Made by a program: the position numbers and the translations under genes | NCBI GenBank assembly: GCA_030697085.1 | Contig: JAUYQT010000812.1 | Span: forward strand, 1 to 13,016 | Direction of reading: 5' to 3' | DNA from: Azonexus sp. | GTDB taxonomy: Bacteria > Pseudomonadota > Gammaproteobacteria > Burkholderiales > Rhodocyclaceae | Length of the DNA: 13,016 nucleotides | In this document: in pieces, positions 7,881 to 13,016 of the stretch | Numbering within the stretch: the first letter of the stretch is position 1 | How the letters are laid out: every line of letters starts with the position of its first letter | The notes under the pieces: model-generated | What the model was told of the DNA's origin: nothing | Databases searched by the model: none | Seen by the model: only the letters and a program-made list of their open reading frames with translations

Positions 7881-8642
7881 ATGTGCTTGATCGTCATCGG
7901 CTGGCGGCGCCATCCAGATTACCCTTTGGTCCTCGCCGCCAACCGTGACGAGTTTTATGCCCGGCCCACCGCCATTGCGGCACGTTGGCCGGGTGCGTCG
8001 CAGGTCATGGGCGGCCTTGGTCTTGAAGCTGGCGGCACCTGGCTAGGGATTACCGAAACCGGACGATTCGCCGCCATAACCAATGTTCGCGAACCGCATA
8101 TGGAAAAGGGGCGTTACTCGCGCGGGCAATTGACGCGGGACTTTCTCCTCTCGGATAGCTCCGCGGCTCACTATGCCCAGCAAATTGATGGCAAGCAATA
8201 CTCAGGTTTCAATTTATTGCTTGGCGACGGAGCGTCGTTGATCTATTGCTCAAACCGGGATGGCGAGCCGCGCTCATTACCGCCTGGCATCTATGGGCTA
8301 TCGAACCATTGTCTCGACAGCCCATGGCCCAAACTGATGCAAGCCCGCGAAAGTTTCAGCCGGGCGCTACAGGATATGCCAAGGGAAGGAAAATTTTTCA
8401 ACCTACTGGCTGACCAAAGCATCGTCGCCGACAAAAATCTGCCAAAAACCGGCGTATCGCTCGCTTGGGAACGCCTGCTCTCAACCGTCTTTGTTCAATC
8501 CGAAAGCTATGGAACCCGTGCCTCGACAGTACTTTGGCAAGGTTCGGACGGAACGATCAGGTTGCATGAAAAAAGCTTCGGACCGTATGGTCACCCCATT
8601 CAATCCTCAGTGATTTCCACCTCACTACGACACTGCACTTGA
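7881..8642 (+). CDS. NRDE/TANGO2-family protein (DUF833)
   Basis: The 253-residue product is a member of the NRDE family, whose human relative is TANGO2. The name-giving motif appears as LAANRDEFYARPT (18-30), followed by GGLGLEAGGTWLGIT (44-58) and FAAITNVREP (63-72). Residue 2 is Cys (MCLIV), conserved in the family and the proposed N-terminal nucleophile, since the fold resembles Ntn hydrolases. Later segments such as FNLLLGDG, YGLSNHCLDSPWPKL and SYGTRASTVL are also typical. Proposed roles, including haem trafficking and lipid handling, come from eukaryotic work and are not firm for bacteria. It lies 12 bp after ygfZ with a weak AGG site. Confidence 0.9.
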   Translation: MCLIVIGWRRHPDYPLVLAANRDEFYARPTAIAARWPGASQVMGGLGLEAGGTWLGITETGRFAAITNVREPHMEKGRYSRGQLTRDFLLSDSSAAHYAQQIDGKQYSGFNLLLGDGASLIYCSNRDGEPRSLPPGIYGLSNHCLDSPWPKLMQARESFSRALQDMPREGKFFNLLADQSIVADKNLPKTGVSLAWERLLSTVFVQSESYGTRASTVLWQGSDGTIRLHEKSFGPYGHPIQSSVISTSLRHCT

Positions 8643-8973
8643 TCAAACGCCTCAACCATATGACGGAAAAGTGCAGATAAATATAGCCAGGCAAGCCTGA
8701 GATAAGCCGTTCTGGCGCTTCCGGACTGCCGTGAATAAAGTAGTCAACGGTGTCGTTGAAAATTGTTGCCTGCAAGCGACCGTTAATTCATCAGGATACT
8801 GATTGACAGCTATGTGCAAGGCTCAATTTTGAGCTTTGCCGTAAAAACAGCGAGTAGCCGAAAAAACGCCTGCTATTCACCGTCGACCGTAACAGTCGCT
8901 TGATTCGTTTTTTGTTGGCGTTCGGTAAGCAAGTTGACGACTACACTGCCTTGACCCGGCCAGGGCTATGGCG
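8643..8973. other. Intergenic stretch with no supported gene
   Basis: These 331 bp separate the TANGO2-like gene from the convergent 102-aa gene. I see only small signals: a perfect palindrome gctcaattttgagc at 8821-8834 and A-rich runs near 8844 and 8863. A minus-strand reading frame at 8557-8775 (72 codons, TTG start) has a protein-like first half but overlaps the TANGO2-like gene. I do not call it. Confidence 0.6.
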
Positions 8974-9282
8974 TCAAACGCGAGAAATAGGGCGCACGAC
9001 CAAGACGTTCTTTCCCTGCAACGGGTTCCCCATGTATTCCAAGCCGACTTCTTCCGCGGAGACGAGTGCCAGTTCGACGCGTCCTTGATAGCGGGTTAAG
9101 AAGCGCTCAATGGTTTCACCTTCGTCGCATCCTCTCTGAAACTTCCAGAATCCGGCGACACTGGTCTCGGATGTGGGGCCGAACATGCTTAGTACGGCCC
9201 AGCCCTGGTGAGGGTTCTTGACCTTGTAATCGCTCATCGACTCCAAATGGGCGAGACCCGCAAGTTCTGAAAGTAAAGACAT
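8974..9282 (-). CDS. Uncharacterised 102-aa protein
   Basis: I do not recognise this protein. The ATG at 9282 follows a GGAG five bases upstream, which sets the start; an in-frame extension to 9369 has no such site. The predicted protein is soluble and mixed in composition, without a signal peptide or membrane segment. It starts MSLLSELAGLAHLESMSDYK and has a central aromatic stretch (GWAVLSMFGP, 27-36; AGFWKFQRGCDEG, 43-55). The second half, IERFLTRYQGRVELALVSAE (58-77) and NPLQGKNVLVVRPISRV (86-102), suggests a small alpha/beta fold. The ribosome binding site and normal amino-acid content favour a real gene. It stands alone on the minus strand in a gene-poor kilobase. A lineage-specific or horizontally acquired gene is possible. 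Confidence 0.6.
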   Translation of the reverse strand: MSLLSELAGLAHLESMSDYKVKNPHQGWAVLSMFGPTSETSVAGFWKFQRGCDEGETIERFLTRYQGRVELALVSAEEVGLEYMGNPLQGKNVLVVRPISRV

Positions 9283-9604
9283 AGTGGCTCCGTGACACAC
9301 TTGTTCGGGGTTTCCGAATAAAGTACATTGATATTTCTGCGCCGCGCAGTTTACCCGAGGAGCTGCCATTCAGTGCGATTAGCCGCAGAAGGGCAGTTTT
9401 GCGGGAATTCGCAGAATTAGAACGGGCACCACATCAGCTGATGTTTTCAGCTTGCGTAATCTGCCGAGTTTTCGGCTGATCTACTGACCCGGACTTTCGT
9501 CGTCGCGTGGGGTAATTCAAATCACACCCAAGCGACATGGCCACGGGAGACGGCCTAGTGAAAACCTCATTCCAGAAACAAGTTTTCACATATTTTTCAC
9601 AGGC
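9283..9604. other. Intergenic stretch with no supported gene
   Basis: About 320 bp lie between the 102-aa gene and the tRNA-Val terminator. A short inverted repeat ttcgg-N5-ccgaa (9304-9318) sits in the presumed leader of the 102-aa gene. Nothing else resembles a gene, RNA or mobile element. The second half, near 9575-9600, turns AT-rich. Confidence 0.55.
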
Positions 9605-9632
9605 AACAAAAAGGCCACCGCAATGGTGGCCT
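9605..9632 (-). terminator. Rho-independent terminator of tRNA-Val
   Basis: Arms aggccacc (9612-9619) and ggtggcct (9625-9632) form a perfect 8-bp stem with a 5-nt loop. On the minus strand it is followed by TTTTT, then GTTG. It lies 15 bp past the 3' end of tRNA-Val. Confidence 0.9.
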
Positions 9633-9647
9633 AAGCGCTTGATTCAG

Positions 9648-9722
9648 TGGTGGGCGGTACAAGTTTCGAACTTGTGACCCCTGCCGTGTGAAGGCAGTGC
9701 TCTACCCCTGAGCTAACCGCCC
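9648..9722 (-). tRNA. tRNA-Val (anticodon CAC)
   Basis: The 75-nt gene folds into a full cloverleaf: acceptor GGGCGGT/ACCGCCC, D arm GCTC/GAGC, anticodon stem CTGCC/GGCAG with loop TTCACAC, T arm ACAAG/CTTGT with loop TTCGAAA, discriminator A, and CCA encoded. The anticodon CAC reads GUG, so the tRNA carries valine. It is transcribed alone, away from gltX, with its own promoter and terminator. Confidence 0.97.
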
Positions 9723-9737
9723 ACTGAAGAGGCGCGC

Positions 9738-9766
9738 ATTTAACCATAACTCAGGGGATGGGTCAA
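9738..9766 (-). promoter_or_regulatory. tRNA-Val promoter
   Basis: On the minus strand TTGACC (9766-9761) and TTAAAT (9743-9738) are exactly 17 bp apart. The -10 is followed by a GC-rich discriminator, GCGCGCC, typical of stable-RNA promoters under stringent control. Transcription would start near 9731, a few bases before the tRNA. Confidence 0.7.
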
Positions 9767-9829
9767 ACGTGCGAACGCAGGTGCGTCGGATAAAATAGCT
9801 CTTTTTATTTCTGTATAGATTCCGTTCCC

Positions 9830-11227
9830 ATGAAGCCTGTCCGCACCCGTTTTGCCCCGAGCCCTACCGGTTATCTTCACATAGGTGGTGCTCGCACCGC
9901 ACTATTTTCCTGGGCCTTTGCCCGCCGTCATAGAGGCACATTCATTCTACGGATTGAGGATACCGATGTGGCGCGCTCAACGCCTGAAGCCGTGCAGGCC
10001 ATTCTCGACGGCATGCAATGGCTCGGCCTGAATCATGACGAAGGCCCGTTTTACCAAATGCAGCGAATGGAGCGCTACAAGGAGGCAATCCAGCAGATGT
10101 TGGCCAATGGCACCGCTTATTACTGCTACACGACGCGTGAGGAATTGGATACTTTGCGTGCTGAACAGGAAGTACGAAAGGAAAAGCCTCGTTACGACGG
10201 TCGCTGGCGGCCGGAACCTGGCAAAAAACTGCCCACTCCACCGGCAGGCGTGCCAGCGGTCATTCGCTTTAAAAACCCCAAGGATGGCGTCGTTGCCTGG
10301 GATGATCAGGTGAAAGGGCGGATCGAATTTGCCAATAGCGAACTCGACGATTTGATCATTGCTCGTGCCGATGGCACGCCGACATACAATTTCTGCGTCT
10401 GTATTGACGATTGGGATATGGGGATCACTCACGTCATTCGTGGCGACGACCATGTCAACAACACACCGCGCCAGATCAATATTCTCCAGGCTTTGGGCGC
10501 CGACATTCCGCAATACGCGCACCTCTCAATGATTCTTGGTGACGACGGCGCAAAGCTCTCAAAACGTCACGGCGCTGTTTCTGTGATGCAGTACGATGAT
10601 GACGGCTTCCTGCAAGAGGCTGTAATCAACTATCTGGCCCGTCTTGGCTGGTCACATGGTGACGAAGAAATTTTTAGCCGCGAACAATTTGTCGAATGGT
10701 TTGATCTCGACCACATCACTGCTTCAGCCGCCCAATTCAATACAGAAAAGCTGCTCTGGTTAAACCAGCTTTACATGAAGCAAATGCCCGTCACCGAACT
10801 CGCCATCAAAATCAAGGCGCGCCTGACTGCACGTAACATCAATACCGACACCGGAACCAATCTTGAGCAGGCAGTGACGCTCTATGTGGACCGTTGCAAC
10901 ACACTGAACGTACTAGCTGATGCGGTCGAGATTTTTTACACCCACGTCACACCCAACCCCGATCTGCTGGCTCAGCACCTGAGTGACGAAGCGCAGCCGG
11001 CGCTTGCGGATTTCGCAGCCGGTCTCGCCAATGTTGCCTGGGAAGCGCCAGCCATCAATGCACTGATCAAGGAAACAGTCACCCAACATGGCTTAAAAAT
11101 GCCGAAATTAGCTATGCCTCTGCGCGCTATTTTGACGGGACAGACTCAGACACCATCGGTTGACGCAGTCATTGTTTTGATTGGCCGAGAAAAAGCGATG
11201 GCCGCTCTGGCACAAAATATTAAATAA
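9830..11227 (+). CDS. gltX: Glutamate--tRNA ligase
   Basis: This class I synthetase attaches glutamate to tRNA-Glu. The 465-residue length is standard. The HIGH motif appears as [19 protein letters not shown] (10-28), RIEDTD is at 41-46, and the KMSKS loop is KLSKRHG (242-248). Between them are [20 protein letters not shown] (186-205) and the C-terminal anticodon-binding helices. The zinc-binding region of E. coli GluRS is altered: the segment reads [10 protein letters not shown], with only Cys99 kept, so this enzyme probably holds no zinc there. The ATG at 9830 lies where the family begins ([14 protein letters not shown]); no strong ribosome site is visible. The tRNA set containing its substrate tRNA-Glu starts 62 bp after its stop. 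Confidence 0.97.
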   Translation: MKPVRTRFAPSPTGYLHIGGARTALFSWAFARRHRGTFILRIEDTDVARSTPEAVQAILDGMQWLGLNHDEGPFYQMQRMERYKEAIQQMLANGTAYYCYTTREELDTLRAEQEVRKEKPRYDGRWRPEPGKKLPTPPAGVPAVIRFKNPKDGVVAWDDQVKGRIEFANSELDDLIIARADGTPTYNFCVCIDDWDMGITHVIRGDDHVNNTPRQINILQALGADIPQYAHLSMILGDDGAKLSKRHGAVSVMQYDDDGFLQEAVINYLARLGWSHGDEEIFSREQFVEWFDLDHITASAAQFNTEKLLWLNQLYMKQMPVTELAIKIKARLTARNINTDTGTNLEQAVTLYVDRCNTLNVLADAVEIFYTHVTPNPDLLAQHLSDEAQPALADFAAGLANVAWEAPAINALIKETVTQHGLKMPKLAMPLRAILTGQTQTPSVDAVIVLIGREKAMAALAQNIK

Positions 11228-11242
11228 AACTTGGAAGATCTA

Positions 11243-11271
11243 TTTACAAGGGCCTGTATGGTCCCTATAAT
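11243..11271 (+). promoter_or_regulatory. Strong promoter of the tRNA cluster
   Basis: TTTACA (11243-11248) and a perfect TATAAT (11266-11271) are 17 bp apart. The GC-rich discriminator GCGGCC follows, as expected for a stable-RNA promoter inhibited by ppGpp and DksA. The start would fall about 10 bp before tRNA-Ala. It is the only good promoter seen for all six downstream tRNAs. Confidence 0.88.
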
Positions 11272-11289
11272 GCGGCCTTCTTTCGCGGC

Positions 11290-11365
<76 letters not shown>

Positions 11366-11389
11366 AAAGCGCGAAAGAAGATAGTCCGG

Positions 11390-11465
11390 GTCCCCATCGT
11401 CTAGAGGCCTAGGACACCGCCCTTTCACGGCGGCGACCGGGGTTCGAATCCCCGTGGGGACGCCA
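11390..11465 (+). tRNA. tRNA-Glu (anticodon TTC), copy 1
   Basis: The 76-nt gene has acceptor GTCCCCA/TGGGGAC, anticodon stem CCGCC/GGCGG with loop CTTTCAC (anticodon TTC), T loop TTCGAAT, discriminator G and encoded CCA. It is identical to copy 2. It is the substrate of the GluRS encoded just upstream. Confidence 0.97.
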
Positions 11466-11493
11466 AGAATTTTGGCAGTAAAGTTTTTGCAGT

Positions 11494-11570
11494 GGAGTGG
11501 TAGTTCAGTTGGTTAGAATACCGGCCTGTCACGCCGGGGGTCGCGGGTTCGAGTCCCGTCCACTCCGCCA
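11494..11570 (+). tRNA. tRNA-Asp (anticodon GTC), copy 1
   Basis: The 77-nt gene has acceptor GGAGTGG/CCACTCC, anticodon stem CCGGC/GCCGG with loop CTGTCAC (anticodon GTC), T loop TTCGAGT, discriminator G and encoded CCA. It is identical to copy 2. Confidence 0.97.
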
Positions 11571-11611
11571 ACGATTTGGAAACTGGGTCACCCCGGTGTT
11601 TTATACAGACT

Positions 11612-11628
11612 AAAAACTTCGGTTTTTT
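11612..11628 (+). terminator. cTTCGg tetraloop hairpin between the two tRNA sets
   Basis: AAAAAC (11612-11617), TTCG loop and GTTTTT (11622-11627) form a 6-bp stem closed by the very stable C(UUCG)G tetraloop and followed by one more T. The stem is mostly A-U, so termination would be partial at best; it could instead be a processing or attenuation site within one long tRNA precursor. Confidence 0.4.
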
Positions 11629-11672
11629 ATCTGGGCTGAAAAGCCAAAGCAGGTCGGCTTCCTCTCGAAATT

Positions 11673-11748
<76 letters not shown>

Positions 11749-11787
11749 GGTGCCGACTGGTAGTTGTTGTTTTAATGTAACGTCCGG

Positions 11788-11863
11788 GTCCCCATCGTCT
11801 AGAGGCCTAGGACACCGCCCTTTCACGGCGGCGACCGGGGTTCGAATCCCCGTGGGGACGCCA
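11788..11863 (+). tRNA. tRNA-Glu (anticodon TTC), copy 2
   Basis: It is identical over 76 nt to copy 1, with loop CTTTCAC and encoded CCA. Confidence 0.97.
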
Positions 11864-11890
11864 AGAATTTTGGCAGTAAAGTTTTGCAGT

Positions 11891-11967
11891 GGAGTGGTAG
11901 TTCAGTTGGTTAGAATACCGGCCTGTCACGCCGGGGGTCGCGGGTTCGAGTCCCGTCCACTCCGCCA
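11891..11967 (+). tRNA. tRNA-Asp (anticodon GTC), copy 2
   Basis: It is identical over 77 nt to copy 1, with loop CTGTCAC and encoded CCA. The cluster terminator follows 7 bp later. Confidence 0.97.
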
Positions 11968-11974
11968 ACATTTT

Positions 11975-12011
11975 AAAAGCCGTTGAATCAATCAGATTCA
12001 ACGGCTTTTTT
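11975..12011. terminator. Terminator of the tRNA cluster, probably bidirectional
   Basis: A perfect 15-bp stem, AAAAGCCGTTGAATC (11975-11989) with its complement at 11995-12009, encloses a 5-nt loop. The plus strand ends in TTTTTT, and the minus strand also reads into a T-rich tail (CTTTTAAAAT). It can therefore end the tRNA transcript and that of the convergent fpr gene. Confidence 0.93.
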
Positions 12012-12068
12012 CATTAGTGATGCTATGTACCATGGCATTCCGGCTGGTTTTTGAACCAACCTCAGCTA

Positions 12069-12848
12069 TTACTTTTCAACAAAAGCCCGCTCAATTACAT
12101 AATCACCGAGTTCCCCGGTGTGGTGATGACCGACTCTGAAGCCGCGGCTATCCAGCATGGTGGCAGTGTCGGTGAGCATGGCCGGGCTGCCGCAGATCAT
12201 CGCGCGGTCGGTGGCCGGGTCGAGTGGTGACAAGCCAATATCGGCAAAGAGTTTTCCCGATTCGATCAGATCTGTGAGCCGACCTTCGTTACGGAAAGTC
12301 TCGCGAGTCACCGTCGGGTAATAGATCAGCTTTTCACGCACCGACTCACCGAAGAACTCATTGGTCGTCAACTCATGTTCGATATAGTCGTGGTAAGCCA
12401 ACTCATTGGTCCAGCGCACACCGTGAATGAGAATAATTTTCTCAAACTGCTCATAGACCTCGGGGTCATGGATCAAACTCATGAACGGCGCCAATCCAGT
12501 GCCTGTGGCAAACATGAAGAGACGTTTGCCTGGTTTGAGGTCGTGCAAAACCAGAGTTCCGGTCGGCTTTTTGCTAACGATGATCGGATCGCCCGGCTGC
12601 AAGTGCTGCAGGCGTGAAGTTAACGGCCCATCCGCAACCTTGATGCTAAAAAACTCCAGATATTCTTCATGGTTAGCACTGGCGATACTATAAGCGCGAG
12701 TTAAAGGTCGACCATTGACTTCGAGGCCGATCATTACAAACTGACCATTGATGAAACGCAGGCCCGGGTCACGCGTCGTACGAAATGAGAACAGCGTGTC
12801 ATTCCAGTGATGGACAGAAATTATTTTTTGGTTTCCAAGGGTACTCAT
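12069..12848 (-). CDS. fpr: Ferredoxin--NADP+ reductase
   Basis: This FAD enzyme passes electrons between NADPH and ferredoxin or flavodoxin, supporting Fe-S and oxidative-stress functions. It closely resembles the bacterial subclass typified by Azotobacter vinelandii Fpr. From the ATG at 12848 (259 aa), the FAD motif RAYS is at 51-54, KPTGTL (94-99) lies near the domain border, ATGTGLAPF at 114-122 belongs to the NADP domain, and ICGSPAML is at 218-225. The C-terminus YVIERAFVEK is the short FVxK-type tail of this subclass. I chose 12848 because MSTLGNQKIISVHHWNDTLF fits the family start and GAGA lies upstream. An ATG at 12869 would add seven residues but has no ribosome site. It converges on the tRNA cluster. 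Confidence 0.93.
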   Translation of the reverse strand: MSTLGNQKIISVHHWNDTLFSFRTTRDPGLRFINGQFVMIGLEVNGRPLTRAYSIASANHEEYLEFFSIKVADGPLTSRLQHLQPGDPIIVSKKPTGTLVLHDLKPGKRLFMFATGTGLAPFMSLIHDPEVYEQFEKIILIHGVRWTNELAYHDYIEHELTTNEFFGESVREKLIYYPTVTRETFRNEGRLTDLIESGKLFADIGLSPLDPATDRAMICGSPAMLTDTATMLDSRGFRVGHHHTGELGDYVIERAFVEK

Positions 12849-12896
12849 GGCTGTTTTCTCGGTAGTCATTGTTTACGCTTTGCAGCATAGTCGGTG

Positions 12897-12916
12897 CCGC
12901 TTACATATTTAAGCGG
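12897..12916. promoter_or_regulatory. Palindrome upstream of fpr, possible operator
   Basis: Arms CCGCTTA and TAAGCGG flank six bases (CATATT), giving a 20-bp near-perfect palindrome 48 bp before the fpr start. It would overlap the -35 region if TATGCT (minus strand, near 12890-12885) is the -10. A regulator site is plausible but unproven. Confidence 0.4.
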
Positions 12917-12917
12917 A

Positions 12918-13016
12918 TGTCATTGACCGGCATTATGGAGCCACCGATGATCGGCGTAATGGAGCCAGTTTGAAGAAGTAAAAACGGGCTAAATCGGGGC
13001 TTAAAGCGAGGTGGAT
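12918..13016. mobile_element. Possible IS21-family transposon end (partial)
   Basis: Two direct repeats of 19 bp, GACCGGCATTATGGAGCCA (12925-12943) and GATCGGCGTAATGGAGCCA (12949-12967), match at 16 of 19 positions and are spaced 24 bp. Nested direct repeats of about 20 bp inside TG...CA ends are a hallmark of IS21-family elements, and the first repeat is preceded by TGTCAT at 12918. No transposase sequence is visible, because the window ends 49 bp after the second repeat. A solo repeat pair or a regulatory array is the alternative. Confidence 0.45.

Larger units (their letters stand above)
11384..11572 (+). repeat. Duplicated tRNA-Glu/Asp block, copy 1
   Basis: From GTCCGG before tRNA-Glu through CCAAC after tRNA-Asp the sequence is the same as 11782-11969, apart from one T missing in copy 2's Glu-Asp spacer (28 versus 27 nt). 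Sequence on either side of the block differs between the copies. Confidence 0.9.
11782..11969 (+). repeat. Duplicated tRNA-Glu/Asp block, copy 2
   Basis: This is the second copy of the block at 11384-11572 and is one base shorter. It starts 33 bp after tRNA-Ala copy 2 (18 bp in copy 1). The Ala-Glu spacers, 24 and 39 nt, share only the last six bases GTCCGG. Confidence 0.9.

Noticed and set aside
8557..8775. 72-codon minus-strand frame with a protein-like first half
   Set aside because: It starts at TTG just after a stop, overlaps the end of the TANGO2-like gene by 86 bp, and its second half is antisense sequence. A gene remnant is possible but not supported.
8821..8834. Palindrome gctcaattttgagc as a terminator or operator
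   Set aside because: It is short, has no T-run, and is 180 bp past the nearest stop; such a palindrome is expected by chance at this scale.
9283..9369. 29-residue extension of the 102-aa protein
   Set aside because: There is no ribosome site for the upstream start, whereas ATG 9282 has GGAG at the right distance.
12970..13016. Start or end of a transposase gene at the right edge
   Set aside because: Short open frames exist on the minus strand, but none shows recognisable transposase sequence in the few codons available.

Overview
The window looks like a chromosomal segment of a betaproteobacterium, probably a member of the Rhodocyclales (Dechloromonas/Azonexus-like). This rests on the moderately GC-rich coding sequence, the mltG-tmk-holB-pilZ-tatD-ankyrin gene order, a PilZ of the type IV pilus kind and a ferredoxin-NADP reductase ending in AFVEK. 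The assignment is inference from protein character; no search was run. Most of the window is ordinary housekeeping DNA.

Layout. (1) 1-1437, plus strand: a 23-codon gene tail, then amrB (MEMO1-like) and amrA (AMMECR1-like) joined by an ATGA overlap. These are two parts of the poorly understood AmmeMemoRadiSam trio. (2) 1577-2170, plus strand: a small alpha/beta hydrolase with a putative Cys nucleophile. It ends at a perfect 13-bp hairpin that separates it from the convergent operon. (3) 2320-6759, minus strand: a tight six-gene operon read mltG, tmk, holB, pilZ, tatD, ankyrin-repeat protein. It joins cell-wall processing, dTMP synthesis, the clamp loader, type IV pilus control, a Mg-dependent nuclease and an exported ankyrin protein. 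Three of its five junctions are 4-bp ATGA overlaps. (4) 6852-8642, plus strand: ygfZ, a folate-binding protein linked to Fe-S cluster proteins, and a TANGO2/NRDE-family gene, from a promoter divergent to mltG. (5) 8643-9647: a gene-poor kilobase with one unrecognised 102-aa gene on the minus strand. (6) 9648-12011: tRNA-Val(CAC) on the minus strand with its own promoter and terminator, gltX on the plus strand, then a twice-repeated tRNA-Ala(GGC)/Glu(TTC)/Asp(GTC) set. That set has a strong stable-RNA promoter in front and a strong terminator behind, and gltX and its substrate tRNA-Glu lie side by side. (7) 12069-12848, minus strand: fpr. Just upstream are a palindrome and a pair of 19-bp direct repeats that resemble an IS21-family transposon end running off the window.

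I see no CRISPR array, no recognisable defence system, no prophage and no complete mobile element. The points most worth a second look are the tRNA set duplication with its unrelated spacers, the possible IS21-like end beside fpr, the unknown 102-aa gene, and the Cys-type active site of the small hydrolase. I did not find a convincing new multi-gene system.
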